Shown one piece after another: positions 22,000-36,039 of a DNA stretch of 64,000 nucleotides. The notes beneath the pieces were generated by a model. The model worked only from the letters and a program-made list of their open reading frames with translations. It ran no database searches and had not been told where the DNA came from. This DNA comes from Dryas octopetala. Lineage: Eukaryota > Streptophyta > Magnoliopsida > Rosales > Rosaceae. Position 1 is the first letter of the stretch, and each line of letters starts with the position of its first letter. The stretch is from NCBI GenBank assembly GCA_963921425.1, contig OY992839.1, positions 15,479,409 through 15,543,408 on the forward strand, given 5' to 3'. Position numbers and translations under genes: made by a program.

Positions 22000-24900
22000 G
22001 TAAAAAAAAAAGGAAGTAAAAAACAGTTTGAAACCCTAGCAGTTTGGACAAAATCAATACTAAGAACAGTTTGAAACCCTAGCAGAGCTAAAAAAACAAA
22101 GAACAAGAGCTTAAAATTTTGAAGAAATTGAGATGCTTGTAGTCTTGAATATTCTAGATCTGAAACTTGTTAGGTGTGTTGAAGGTCTTCTCTTTGTGCC
22201 AATCACTTGTATTTATAGGGATCAACCACTTGTATTAATAGGGATCAACCTCCCAATCTTCTAAAAAATCCTTTTCCTGACAGGACCGCCTCCGGATTCC
22301 ACCCTGAAACCTGGAGAGGTCTTGCGGGAATCCAAATTTAAGGAAAATCCTACCGAAAATTCGGCATAACCTCCCCTGAAAATGGACTAACCCAGAAATT
22401 TCAAAACCTGTTAAAAAAACACTTCTAAACAGCAACCACCTCTACCACAACCAAAATAGGGTCTCAGACCCAACAATTTCACAGAAATCCAACTTAAAAT
22501 TTTAAAATAGTTATCATAGCTTCTATTCTATTACAAGGAATTTCTACTAAAAATTAAATGGCGCCTACAGGGTCCGACTAGGGAGATGGATGCAGCTGCC
22601 TCGACGTGTTTGGCTCGACCTCTACCAAAGCTACTACCTGGGGGACATTTTAAGACAAACAAGAAAAACCGTGAGATAACTCAGTGAGTGGACAGTTTAA
22701 TAAAAACGAAAACATAAGTAAAATTCATGTTTCAAAAAATCCTTCAAAAACTACGTTTAGCTCTAAAACCTCACGTCACTCTTTGAAATCCCCCAGTTTT
22801 AAAACCATTTCCAAGCTTTAAGAATGTTATAAAACTCATGGAACTCAAGAAAAAGATAACTCAAAACACATTTCTCAATAACCAGCCATTTAAATTAACA
22901 AAGTCATAAAAATAATAATAAAATCGAAATCATTATAAAACTCGAAAGATATTTCTCACTTAAAATCCATACTTAAACTCTGAAGATACCAATTTCATTT
23001 TCCACCATGCTATATACCCTGAATAATCCTGGCCATACACCTGTGCGGAATTCCTGCATCGCACAGGCAGGCAATATCCTGGCCATACACACGCGTGGAG
23101 TAAATCCAACACGTGCAGGCAATATCCTGGCCATACACACGTGTGAATAAAATCAGCACGTGCAGACAATCCTGGTCATACGTGCACGCAGAGCAGCCCC
23201 CAAAGGGCGAAGCATCCCGACACACGGCCCAAAGCCTATATGTGTGCCGTGATGGGTCCCAAAGACCTATTAAATCTGATACCTGGAGGGTACTGCAAAG
23301 GCGGTTTGAAAACCATCTTTCATAACCAAATCATAAAATCATTTTCTCATCGAAATAAAATATTATTGAAACCTTCCTTCAAAACTTAAATCAATACGCC
23401 AAAGTATATTATTTCAAATAAATTTAGTATACATAAAACCATGCATAATATCTCAATGCCGCGCGAGATAATTTCTTAAAATGAAGAATCACAATAAAAT
23501 CATCACACATTTTGCTATCAACTCCAAGCTTACTCAAAACTTTGAAAACGATTTATTTCCAATAAACTCTTGTATTAATCAAGTTTGAAATCGTATATCT
23601 CTCTCGACCCTTAAAACCAAATTAATTCATCAATCTCTTATGAAAAATCATTTAATAAGACTTAAAGTAATGACATTAATCAAACGAATGGAAATGTAAA
23701 CTTTGAAAATCACAATCATTTTTAACAAGTCCAAATCCCAAAATATTCTAACTTCATCCATACTCAAATAAAACTCGGAATAAGCAAATAAATTCAACCA
23801 TAAAGTAAACAAATGTTTTTTTAAAACAAAAGTCCACTCACAGTGATAGCCCTAGCTTCGATCCTCCGCCGGATCGTCACGAGCCACGGTCGTCTCGCCT
23901 ATTAAAATACACAACAAAACCGTAAAATTAGTCTCCAATTATGGTCCGAAACACTTTTCGATTTCTCTAATCACTTCCAACCTACCCAAGATCAACAACC
24001 AACTCAACAATGGCTCTAAATAATCCTACATTCAAGAGATGACAGTGGGTGTTTGAGACCACTGCGATTGCCGCCCAAAGTGGCGGCTCCAAACCCAAAT
24101 TTAACCAATTAAATTTAATTTCAACCAAACCCACAAATTTTCTCAATCCTAGACAACTATTGAGTCTCCTAGGGACGAAATTTGTCCTAGACAACACCAT
24201 TAAAGCCCCCAAATCCGAAAACCCATGATAATCCCGAAATGGCTATAACTCCCAAAATTTCAAATCCCAAATTACTCAAAATTAATCAACCTAAGCTTAG
24301 GAGAATGAAAGCCCAATGAAAGAGGAAGAAAACCCACCAATTAATTTCATGATTGGAGCTCCGGAGTGGTCGAAATCGACAAAATGGCCGGCGGCTTGAC
24401 TAGCTTTCTCAGGCGAGTTGCTGCGCACAGGGGCGGCGGGCAAGCGAGGGGAGGCACGGAGGAGGACGGCCGACTCAAGGGGGTCACGACGGTAATCTTG
24501 TGCCGCCGGGAAAATGGCCGGAGGCTGCCCTCCGATGATGATGTCGCGCGCACACAGAGGAAGAGAGAGAGAGAGAGAACTGGGTCAGTGGGGTTAGCTG
24601 GTCGCCGGCCTCTGGTCGCCGTGAAGATGGCCGGAGCTGGCCACGCCGGTGAGAGAAGAGAGGGGGAGGTGAGTGAGCTCGGGGAGAGAGAGATAAAAGG
24701 GAGAGAGAGAAGTCACTAGAAAATTCTAGAGAGAGAGAAAAATCAGAAAATTTTTTGATTTTGGGTATTTAAAACCCACTTTTATAAATTTACAAAATTG
24801 CCCTCACTTCACATGTCCGTATCTTTCAAGCCGTAACTCAAAATGACGCGTGCTACGTGTCTATGAAATCGTGGGCTCGAAACCTTTCCAACGGACCCAA

Positions 24901-25121
24901 AGTCAAAATCGAAAGTCCATTAGTTTTAAAAGTCAACTTTTGGGTCAAGCCCAATTTAAAACAAAAATAAATAAATCAAAACTTTAAATCAAAACCCTTT
25001 TTATTTTCCAAATAAATCTCAAAATCTTTAAAATACAATCCAACATCTTTTATAAACCTCTTAAAAACATAGTTAAATAAAAATTTAAATTTCTAGTGAA
25101 AATTTGGATCGGGTCGTTACA
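22000..25121 (-). mobile_element. Long chromovirus-type Ty3/gypsy LTR (fossil), left border approximate
   Basis: On the minus strand the LTR starts at 25121 with TGTAACGACCCGATCC, preceded by a polypurine tract GAAGGAGGAAA (25122-25132). A TATA-like TTTAAATACCC lies near 24762 and a GA-rich leader follows. There is no primer-binding site at the left side, which fades near 22000. Another promoter-like CTATAAATACAAG occurs near 22210. Apart from a short piece of the 3' part of pol beyond 25132, no protein-coding part is present. Not intact. Confidence 0.5.
23030..23180. repeat. Short tandem repeats in the chromovirus-type LTR
   Basis: AATATCCTGGCCATACAC (or close variants) occurs at about 23023, 23074 and 23123, with a fourth variant near 23168. 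Each is followed by a CACGTG-like or CACGCGTG hexamer region. The spacing is about 50 bp. CACGTG is the G-box core, so these could have been regulatory repeats of the LTR; this is inference. Confidence 0.6.
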
Positions 25122-25340
25122 TTTCCTCCTTCAATAAGGCGTCTATCTTACTTTTGCTTCACACCCAAGTCTCTCTTCTTCACTTGCCTTATTTGCTCTC
25201 CTAGTCCACCAAGGAAAACTCAGCGCAACCTGACTTGGATTCTTCTAGACCTTGCAATCTTTTTGGAATTGGTTTTGACTAGTGGGCTTCAAAACCAATC
25301 AAAATTGGGCCTGACCATGAATCCGACCCAATAACTAAAA
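25122..25340 (-). mobile_element. Polypurine tract and short internal remnant of the same gypsy element
   Basis: On the minus strand, AGTGAAGAAGAGAGACTTGG (about 25165-25184) leads into the polypurine tract GAAGGAGGAAA immediately before the LTR start at 25121. This is the order expected at the 3' end of a Ty3/gypsy element. The remainder of the internal region is absent. Confidence 0.45.
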
Positions 25341-26107
25341 CAGGGTGTAAACAATAGGAAACCAATTTTCTTAAAGAGGGACAAAAAGTATGCAACTATG
25401 TAAACACACCTTTCTAATTCCCTGCATAGATAATATATATGTATGGGTTATAGGAATGTCATTATCTTCCCTTCTAGATTATGTGTAGACTTTAAAGTGA
25501 CAACAACAAGAACAACAATAATATCACAATAGAGGCAGCACAAACAACAGAAGCAGCATCACTTTAAAAGTTGAAGACAAAAAGGAATGCAACGGAATTT
25601 CTTAATTTGAACATGCATCCCTCAACTTAAACCTAGTATTCCGAAAGGGAAATAAAAGAAAAATTATAAGTGATAAAGGAAAAAAATACAAGGAAGATCA
25701 ATATAGATCTCCACCCTCAAAACAGCAGAACGTACATCAAAGTGAAATAGACCAAAAACAGCAAAACATCAAAGTCAAATACCTTTATGGTTTGAAATAC
25801 ACGTCCCATGATTAAAATTAAATCGATAAAAAACCAGCAGCCACATTAATTTATTTGAGATTTCAAGTGTTCATCAATTTGTTTGAGGTTTTAGTTATAC
25901 CCAATAGAACAGTTGTTTGTTGGAAAAGCATTGGGCAAAGGCAAATTAAACAGTTCAGTCATAAGAATCCTTAAGTACCCTGCATTCCCAATAAGCATAA
26001 AATGATTTAAAAAAAAATCAATTAATGTAAATTTACAATGTAACCTTAAAGTAACATGCTGTTAACAACATGTAACCATAACACAAGTGTCAAGTATATG
26101 AACACTT
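25341..26107. other. Intergenic DNA
   Basis: No gene, transposon end or tandem repeat recognised; A-rich with scattered CAACAA and CAGCA stretches (25501-25560). Confidence 0.5.
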
Positions 26108-26488
26108 TGTTAGATAATTTTCAAATATTTGTAATTTGAATTGAATCAGTGTGTCTTTTGGGAAAGGTTACTAAACTTTCTGTAGAAGTTTTATATTCAT
26201 AGAGTCATGACCTTTCATGAAAAGATATGAATCAAATAGTATCATACCTCTTGAATAAATATTTCAAATGAATGGTTGCTATACCATTTCAGAAAGGACA
26301 CGTTGGATACATTATAAAAAGAAAAGTTCTCTGCATAATTTTTTACTAAAAAAACAACTATTATCTCATTTTCCATCTTTTCACCAAAATCAAATACAAA
26401 GAACTAATTTCTACAGTTTTAGTTCTTTGTGAAACTTGAGTATTCTTGTTATATCCATTCGTGTGTTTGGTTTGTTTTTGGCTGTGCA
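26108..26488 (+). repeat. 5' LTR of the Ty1/copia element
   Basis: 381 bp, TGTTAGATAATTTTCAAAT to GGCTGTGCA, with TTATAAAAAG as a TATA-like box (about 26310). The sequence after it is not an obvious tRNA-Met primer site. Confidence 0.85.
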
Positions 26489-26697
26489 GGACATTAACAA
26501 ACAATAGTTTTACTAGGCTTCATTGTATCCACAAGGCATATTTGCAAATCCATCTGCACACAAGAAGTAGGGGCAAATATTGTCTGAAAGAAAGCGTTGT
26601 TCAACATGCCTTAAAGCAAGTTTCTGTCATCCTTTCGGCAGCCACAACTCACAAGAACTCCAACAATTTTTCCAATAATTTTCAGACAATATATCTG
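26489..26697 (+). other. Leader of the Ty1/copia element
   Basis: GGACATTAACAAACAATAG through CAACAATTTTTCC; about 210 bp between the 5' LTR and gag. A second copy lies inverted at 36040-36262. No coding frame. Confidence 0.6.
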
Positions 26698-28012
26698 ATG
26701 TGGCTATGTCGTCCATGAAGGATTTTACTTCTAATTTCGTGAAGCTTAAGAGGTTTGAAGGAGGGAATTTCAGATGTTGGCAGAAAAAGCTACACTTTCT
26801 CCTTACAATTTTGAAAGTGGTATATGTGCTGGCTACTCCAAGCCTGAGGAAAATGATGATGAGTTCATTGCTGCCCAGCGTGAACGTGTCAAGTGGGATC
26901 AAGACGACTACATCTGCAAGGGACATATCTGCAATGCTATGACCGATGCCTTGTTTGACATCTACAATGAGATGGAGAGCTTTAAGGAAATCTGGGATGC
27001 ACTTGAGGCTAAATACATGACTAAAGACGCAACAAGTAAGAAATTCCTTGTTTCAAAGTTCTTCAATTATAAAATGACAGATGATAGAAATGTTATTGAA
27101 CAATTCCATGAGATTATACATATGCATAACCAACTTTCTCAATACAAAATGTCTATAGATTAGTCTATCCTTGTTTCTGCTATTATGGAGAAATTATCAT
27201 CTTCATGAAAGGAATATAAGAAGAACCTCAAACACAAGGAGGATCTCACCATAGAACAATTGGGACAACACCTTCGGATTGAGGAAGAGTGTAGGGTCCA
27301 AGAGAAAGTTGATGATGATTCATCATCAAAGGTTCATATGATGGAGAATGGATCTAAACAATCCAACAACCACCAAGGGAACAAAAAGATGAAGGAAATT
27401 TTCAACAAAAACCACCACAACACAAAGAAGGCAAAATGAAGTTGATTCCATGGTGGTAAACCAGACCATTTCAAGAAAGATTGTCGTCATTTCAAGAAAC
27501 AACAAGAGTCAAACTCCAAAGACAAACTTGCTACTATGACTTCTGAAATCAATATGTTGGAAGACAATGATGCTTGGTGGGTCGATTCTGGGGCAACCAA
27601 GCATGTGTCCATGGAAAATAAAATGTTCAAGACTTATGTGCCTAATGAGGAAGCCGATATTCTCTACATGGGAAATGCTTCTACTGCTGTTATTAAGGGA
27701 AAATGCACAATAAAACTAGAGTTCACATTCGAAAAGGTGCTTACTCTCAATGATGTTTATCATGTTCCAGATGTTAGAAAGAATCTGGTTTCTGGAAGTC
27801 TCCTCAACAAATATGGTTTTAAGTTAGTATTTGAGTTAGATAAATTTATCTTGACCAAGGGTGGGACCTTTGTTGGAAAAGGTTACATGTACAATGGAAT
27901 GTTCAAACTCAATCTCAATAAAATTTCTATTGGTTCTGTTTATATGTTTGACTCGTTATCTTTATGGAATAATAGATTAGGTCATGTTAATATTAAAAAG
28001 CTAAATGATATG

Positions 28013-29964
28013 TGTGACGCCCCGAAAATGGCTACGTCACAGCGGCACCCGTTCTAGAAATTCCGAGAATATAATACTTTTTCCACTAAGTATTACATTC
28101 CCAAGCTCCCTAAAACGAGATAAGCCTATTTTAAAATTTTGTTTGGGTTGGACCAGAGTATAGAATTTACAGCGGAATATACTTCTGAATACTACCTCAA
28201 AATATTATAAACAAACATAAATATAAAACCAACCTGAGAGGGTCATGAGTTTCAAATATAGATAACCCTACTAAAACATTACGTAGATATTCATAACATA
28301 AACAACAGAGATATCATAACCCATATCTAGAGTGATTTGACAACTGGATGTGCCAAAAGGGACAGGACTTTGAAATCTGCATAGATAGAACATCTATAGC
28401 AAAAGGACGCGAGACACCACCGCGGATCTAAAGAAAGAATCTAAACTAGATAGACAAAAGGCTGAAGCTGAAACTGGAACTGACAAGGTACAGATGCCAC
28501 GCCACCGGCCTCAGTCCAAGTCATCATTCATTGGGATATCTGCACTCACAATAGTACAGTAGGGGGTAAGCATCACATACGATCATTGCTTCCCCTCGGG
28601 GGAAATCCCAAATTAGGTTTTAAAAATGATATTGACGGTATAACATATATATATAATTTCAATAAAATGATAAAACAAGGTGAAACGATGCAACACAACA
28701 AAATATCCACAATAATAATCAGTGAGTAAAACCTTTGCATGCTTTCAAACATTTTCTATGAAACTCCGACACGTGTCAAGTTTAGAATACTTACTTGCCG
28801 ACCGAACACGAATGACCAACTACCCATACCGGAATCCAATCAATCATCGATACGGTAGCGAGAGTATCCATTCCTGGTGAATACCACAGAGGCTAGCCTT
28901 CCCAGAAGGACATTTGACTAAATCGTCCATAAACACCGCCTCATGAGGTTTAGGGGATCGAAACCCAAGGACACAACACTAGGGCATTTTACTCTCAGGT
29001 CGCAATGGTAATCACAATAAAATCCATACAAGTAGCCATACAAAAACTCATGCAATATTTGAAAACAATTCCATAATATATAGCATTATCAAAATACGGG
29101 AAAACCCTATAATCGGGACGTGGTGTTTTCCCCGTACCTGTTACCAATGTGAAAGTCCTGCCTGTCTCCATGTTTGAACTCTCCACGCATGCCTGTTGGG
29201 AAAATTGGAGTTTCAAATTCGACGATAGCTATTAGGAACGTACAAAGCGTACCCTCAACCTTGTCTGTTAAGACGAAGTAAAATTCAGAGGTTCGGCACT
29301 AGCATAACTGCTAGGCTTCTCTAAATTCTTAATCCGGCATGACCTTGCTCTCCAAGGCAGACAATCATGTCAGATCGCTTGGTTTCTACTTAGGTTCATT
29401 TTAATTTAAATAGAGGAGGTTGATCAATGTTCACCCATAACGTGTCCAAATCAGTGCATGGGAAATTGAGGGAGCTCCGGCTCAGTCCCCAATGCCTGTA
29501 TGCTCATGGACCGGTCTTAGACAACACGTTGTTGGGTTTACCACAGATATGGCCTCAATATATTATTTAATCCATTTTCAGTTAAACAGTTAAACAGCGT
29601 TTCGTCTAAAACCTCAACTTAAATAAACAATTGTTAAGGAAGTTGGGTTACGAACTTACCTGTAGAAGACGGTGCATAGGCAGAACCTCGGTACAATTAA
29701 ACTAGCAAAATAACAAAATAAAAGAAACTAATTTACAAGAGTAAAAATCTAATAAAATTTCAGCAAGGTGTCGACAAGGGTTGAAGAGGTTACCGAAGGC
29801 TAAAAATGGAATTTCTAATTTTTGCAGAACTTCAACTCTAAAAGGTGGGGCTCGGCTCCATGAACGCTTAGGCGAAAACGGCTGGCCAATCGGACCTCTA
29901 AAACTCCACTTATGATCAAATAGATTAATTTCTATTTGATATTTAGAGAGAGAAAGAGAATAAC

Positions 29965-30011
<47 letters not shown>

Positions 30012-30846
30012 TCTAGAGAGAAAAGCTCTAGAATTCAAAGTTTAGGTGTGAATGAGAATGATGGTTGTGGGGGGTATTTATAGATGGGCAATGGTGGATT
30101 TAATGGCTAGGATCAATTGGAAGGATCTAAATCCATAATTAAAAATAAAATAAATACAAATTAAATAATAAAATAATAAAAACCAGATTTTTCAAACATC
30201 CAAGAAAAATTTGGGGAATTCTAGAGAATTCCATGAGTTGGGCTTTTAGGCTTTATGGAATAGGCTTTGGGCTTTGGGTTTTGTGGAATGGGCATTCAAA
30301 ACTTGAAATGGGCTTAGAAAATTTAGTGGAAAGGTGTAGCCCAAAAGAGAGAGACATGGGCTGGGCTTAGGATCAAAGGGTGTCATCCAATCACGGTGTG
30401 CTATGTGGCACCATGTTTCCCGCTTTTTATCCCTTCTTCATAAATTCACCAAAAATAGCTCGAGACTTGAAAAAATTCATCGAAAAATCCTACGGACTCG
30501 TCTAAGTGAGTACTAATTATCTAAAGGGTTAAAACACCAATTTTCTCCTTTTATATTTTCCAGAAAATTTGGGAACTCTAAATTAATTTTCTAGAAAATT
30601 AAAATACTAAGAAATCTTTGGAAATTCATAGGATAAATTCCCGAATTCCAAAAAATATGATGTCTGCACCGTTGGTCTTCTAAAAACAAACATAACCTTT
30701 CTCGTGAAGGCATGTTACTCAAAAGACTTCTTGGTCTTGAAGGAAAATAAATTTCCTTCACAAAATAAATTCTAGAAAAATTCTAGAATTTCCATAAATT
30801 CTCAGGAAAATTCTCAAAATACTTTTGGGAATTCCCGGGCTTCAAA
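28013..30846 (-). mobile_element. Solo LTR (gypsy-type, fossil) inside the copia element
   Basis: Flanked by an exact 5-bp target duplication ATATG (28008-28012 and 30847-30851), which fixes the insertion to the base. On the minus strand it ends CGGGGCGTCACA and has a TATA box CTATAAATACC near 30075, followed by a GA/CT microsatellite leader (29965-30008). There is no coding sequence, so it is a solo LTR left by recombination. Near 30440-30560 it carries the module shared with the hairpin MITEs. Confidence 0.8.
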
Positions 30847-33800
30847 ATATGTCTAATCCTGAATTGATTCCAAAGCATGTGAATGATTTGAACGATAAGT
30901 GTGTTACTTGCTTGCATACCAAGATTACTAGGAAATCTTTTCCTAAGAGAGAAAGAACTTCTACTTTATTGTAACTTATTCATAGTGATGTTTGTGATCT
31001 GCATAGTACACCCACAAGAGGAAATAATAAATATTTCGTTACTTTTATAGATGATTTTAGTAGGTTTTGCTATGTTTATCTTATGCATACTAAGGATGAA
31101 GTGTTAGAAAAATTTAAGATTTGTAAGAATGAAGTAGAAAACCTTTGTGAAACAAAAATCAAGTATCTTAGATCTGATAGAGGTGGAGAATTTCATTTTC
31201 AATCTTATTGTGAATCTGTTGAAATTGTGCATGAAACTTCTATTGCGTATACATGCACCACAACAAAACGGTGTGGTAGAAAGGAAAAACAAGACTCTTG
31301 TGAAAATGGTTAACGCCATGATGTTGAATTCAAACCTTAGTAAAGGTTATTGGGGAGAGGCAATGCTAACGACATACCATCTCTTGAATAGAGTTCCTAC
31401 CAAGAAACTAAAGGTCACACCATATGAACTATGGTTCAAAAGAAAACCAAATCTAAGTTATCTTAAAGTTTGGAGGTGTAGAGCAATCGTAAAGTTACCC
31501 GAACAAAAAATAAAGAAGTTAGGACCTAAAGCTATTGAATGCATATTTTTGGGATATGCAACACATAGCAAAGGCTATAGGTTTCTTGTCATAGAACCTA
31601 ATAACTCCATAGGGGTCAATACCGTGATTGAATCTAGAAATGCTGAATTTTGTGAAAATATATTCATGTCTATTTTAAAGGATACGAATGAAGTGGTGGA
31701 GGATCCACACAAAATGGAAATATTTTACCAAATATTTCTGAAATACCCTCAACTGAAACACCACCAATTGATAATGAAGAACCTTTTGAACCTAGAAGGA
31801 GCAAAAGAATAAGGACTGAAAAATCCTTTGGTCTAAATTTTATCGTGTACCTTGTCGAAGGTACAAGAGACTTTCATAGTAAACAAACTATGATTACACC
31901 AAGTGTAGAGTCGGATCCTCTAACATTTGAGGAAACCATGAAATCTCAAGACTCTGCTTTCTGGAAGGAAGCAATAAATAATGAGATGGACTCAATCATG
32001 AGAAACCAAACATGGAAGTTGGTTGATTTACCCCTGGTTCAAAACCTATAGGGTGTAAATGTATTTTCAAAAAGAAAATGAAAGTAGATGGAATTATTGA
32101 CAAGTTCAAGGTAAGGTTAGTTGCCAAAGGCTTTACACAAAAAGAAAGCATAGACTACTTCGATACCTATGCTTCGGTTGCAAGAACTGCAACTATAAGA
32201 ATGCTAATTGCATTAGCATCTATATACAAATTTGAGATTCATCAAATAGATGTTAAAACTGCATTCCTAAATGGTGAATTGGATGAAGAAATTTACATAA
32301 ACCAACCCAAAGGTTTTGTCATCATGACTGGACAAGAACACAAGGGATGGAAATTGGTTAAATCATTATTTGGTTTACAACATGCAAGCGCCAAAGCAGT
32401 GTCATGAAAAGTTTGATAAAGTGATTGTATCATTGTATCCAATGGTTTTAGGATACATGAATCAGACAAATGCGTTTATAGTAAGTTCCAAAAAGATAAA
32501 GGAGTAATTATTTGCTTGAATATGGATGACATGTTAATCTGTGGAACATATATGGAATCTATAATTAAAACAAAAGAATTTTTGTCATCAAGCTTTGATA
32601 TGAAAGATATGGGCAGTGCCGATGTAATTCTTGGCATGAGAATCAAAAGATCGATGTCATGATGGATTGATGTTGACGTACACAATCACATTACATAGAA
32701 AAGATACCAAAGAGATTCAATTTCTTGGATTCGAATCCATTATCAACACCTTTTGATCCAAATATAAAGTTATATCCTAACAAAGGTAGGGTTATGAATC
32801 AATTAGAATATTCTAAAATGATTGGTTGTTTAATGTATGCAATAACATGTACTAGGCCGGATATTGCATTCGCAGTGAGTAAACTAAGTAGATTTACTTG
32901 TTGTCCTAGTTCATTGCATTGGAATGCAATTACAAGAATATTTAAATATCTAAAGGGTACTTTGGATTATGGAATTTGGTATAGTGGATATCCTAATGTA
33001 TTAGAAGGATATACTGATGCTAATTGGATAAATGATTTTGAAGATCATAAGTCTACAAATAGCTGGATTTTTTTACTCGGTGGAAGAGCCATATCTTACG
33101 GCTCAAAGAAACAAACATGCATATTGGACTCCACTATGGCAGTCGAATTTGTAGCCTTGGCTTCTTGTAGTAAAGAAACTGAATGGTTAAGAAACTTATT
33201 AATAGAGATTTCAGTTTGGTCTAAACCAATGCCTCATATGTCTCTTCATTGTGATAGTCAAGCAACACTATCAAGAGCTTATTGTCAAGTTTACAATGGT
33301 AAATCGGCCTAAGGCATAGTTCTGTGAGGCAAATGATTACTGATGGAGTTATAACCATCAATTTTGTAAGATCATGTCAAAACTTGGCTGATCCATTAAC
33401 CAAGGGACTTGCAAGGGATATGGTGTGGAAGACATTAAAAGGGATGGGGTTAAAGTTCACTCCTATATGATTACCAATGGTGGAAACTCAACTCGAACTC
33501 TTGAAACATCAAGTCTTTGAGTTCAATGAGCAAAGTACATCATATGATTGTAATCGCAAGCATTTAGTGTTGTCATTTTAAATGACACACTCTAATTATT
33601 TTTCCATCCAAGGTTAAAGTTCTTGATACCTGTAATGTATGAAAGAGGGTGAGTTACAACTCTTAATAGATATGACTGAAAGTACTTGAGTTGCAGGGGT
33701 ACTACATGTCTACCTATATGCGTGTAGGAGGTGGTGCCGGTCGCTTCCTATGAGACAAAGACTTGTCACTAGAGCACGCATGAAAGTGGGTATAGACACA

Positions 33801-34066
33801 AGGCCAATCCACGTGTCGGTTTATAAACATACAAAAGGGGTTGCAAAGTTTTGTGTGTGAAATATGTCTGGTTAGTCATATAAGATCGTAAGTTCAAAGC
33901 AATGCTACTTCTCTATCTTGATTAACTTTGATATGTTTTCACTAAGTTAAAGTTCAAGTCCAAAAGACACTTTAATTTATGCACAACGCTTCAATAAATT
34001 GCTCAAGAAAGTTTTTAAATGTTTTTTAAGTTTGAGTCATTGTATATTTTGAAAATGGTGGAGGAT

Positions 34067-34451
34067 TGTTAGATAATTTTCAAATAGTTGTAATTTGAAT
34101 TGAATCAATGTGTCTTTTGGGAAAGGTTACAAAACTTTCTGTAGAGGTTTTATATTCATAGAGTCATGACCTTTCATGAAAAGGTATGATTAAAATAGTA
34201 TCATACCTCTTGAATAAATATTTCAAATGAATGGTTGCTATACCATTTCAGAAAGGGCACGTTGGATTCATTATAAAAAGAGAAGTTCTCTGCAGAATTT
34301 TTTACTGAAAAAACAACTATTATCTCATTCTCCATCTTTTCACCAAAATCAAATATAAAAAACTAAGTTCTGCAGTTCAGTTCTTTGTGAAACTTGAGTA
34401 TTCTTGTTATAACCATTCGTGTGTGTGGTTTTTTTTTTTTTTTGCTGTGCA
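34067..34451 (+). repeat. 3' LTR of the Ty1/copia element
   Basis: 385 bp, TGTTAGATAATTTTCAAAT to TTGCTGTGCA, preceded by the purine-rich AATGGTGGAGGAT. The T run near 34428 is longer than in the 5' LTR. Confidence 0.85.
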
Positions 34452-36039
34452 GGATGTTGAGCTTAATTTATATACATATTTTATCCTTAATACCATATAT
34501 TTTTGTCTATGTCTTTGAGCATTTTTAGTGTTTTAAATTCTTATTTTTATTATTTAATTAATTAGTGGGTTTTATTAGTTTGTCTTAATTCCTAGAATTT
34601 ATAAAGTTTTATTCAATTGTCTATTAGATTTTATTTTAATTAGTTTATTTTAATTTTAATTTTGATTTTGTAGGTTTAATTAAAGAAAAAAAAACACAAA
34701 AGCCCAATAAAGGAAGCAGCTGGCCCAAATTGAAAGAATGAAGACTGAAGCCCAGCCCAGCCAAAGGGAGGCGAAGAGTCACTCGCCACTTCCGCTCAAA
34801 TTGGTTTGATTAATCATTCTCTCCTCCAATGACGGAGTGACACGTGGGCAGCTTTCTCTCCCTTCCGCATGCCATCTTTTGTTTTCCTCACCCATGTGAG
34901 CCAAGCCAAGCCGCCTCTCCAGCCGCAAGCCACTTCCTTTCTTCTCTCTTACATTTGCCCATGCAGCCGCAAGTCCAAGCTCCGAACCAGCCTCCAAGCC
35001 GCTGCACCCTCTTTCACGCCCAGCAGAATTGCTTGATTAATCTCCTTTCAACCAACCACACTGCGACACGTGGCCATCTTCCAGCTGCTTCCAGATTGCT
35101 CCAGCGCCAGCTCTTTGTGTTGATCCTTATCTCAATAGCTGTCACCAGCTCTCCCCCCCCCCCCTTCTGATATTTTATACCCTAAGTTTTGCCTATATAA
35201 AGAAACATTCAGCCCCTTTACCACATCTTTTATTCTAGAATTTAAATTTCTGTCTTTTCTAGTATTTCTCTTAAGATTTCTTTTTCAAGCCATTTGGCTT
35301 TGATATTTGAGAGAGAATAGAAATGTAATTTTTCTTGCATTTTAATTAATGAAATTTTAATATTATATCTCTCTTTTCTCTTCTCTTAATCCTTTATTTA
35401 CTTTATGTCTTTTATTTTATGTAGTTCTTTATTTTATGGTTAACTTTATATTATGTCTCTCTTCTCTCTTCTCCTAATCTTTTTACTTTATGCCTTTTAT
35501 TTTATGTAGTTATTTACTTTATTGTTAGTAGTGTTATTTATTTTATTGTTCTTTATATTACATGTTCATTTATTTATTTATTTATTTCTATTCAAGATAT
35601 AAAATCATGGGTGGTCACTAAACCCCCTTACCAAGGTTAGGGTTCCACACCACTTATGAACATATTAAATGAGATTTTTAGTAATTTCCCCTTAAAGGAG
35701 GACACCCAAGAGTCACTTGATGCCCTCTTACAAAGATAACTATGAATTAAGCACAAAAGTTGAAGATTTATATGGTATATCTTGATTTTGCTTAGAAAAT
35801 ACAAACTTTAAGCAACTCAAGTGAACCAAAACTAAGGAACAACTAGAGTTCAAAAAGTCTGTGTTTAAAACAATTAACCGTAAAGCTAAAATGTAAAAAG
35901 AGGATCTAACTACCCATACTATATGACATTATGGGTGAAAGGGAATCTCATTCTCATTTTAATATCAAAATCTAGAGCTTGTAGGATTTTAAACAAGGGA
36001 AAATTTAACATAAAGACCTCACTTAATAATGTTCATGAT
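34452..36039 (+). mobile_element. LTR-like remnant (fossil), class uncertain
   Basis: AT-rich start, then a GC-richer stretch (34735-35160) with a C run at 35150-35164. A TATA box TGCCTATATAAAGAAAC near 35191 is followed by a CT-rich R/U5-like region to about 35600. The layout is that of a plant LTR in plus orientation, but no termini or target duplication could be fixed. From 35610 to 36039 I see no recognisable feature. Confidence 0.35.

Larger units (their letters stand above)
26108..34451 (+). mobile_element. Ty1/copia retrotransposon with both LTRs (fossil), carrying a nested solo LTR
   Basis: 5' LTR 26108-26488 and 3' LTR 34067-34451, both TGTTAG...TGTGCA. By eye they differ at roughly 6% of sites, which at usual plant rates suggests a few million years. 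The order is Ty1/copia: gag (about 26700-27440), protease with WWVDSGATKH (about 27570), GAG-pre-integrase, integrase, reverse transcriptase, RNase H (to about 33450), then a purine-rich tract just before the 3' LTR. The coding region is split by a 2.8-kb solo LTR at 28013-30846 and broken at several further places. No matching target duplication was found at the outer ends. Confidence 0.9.
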
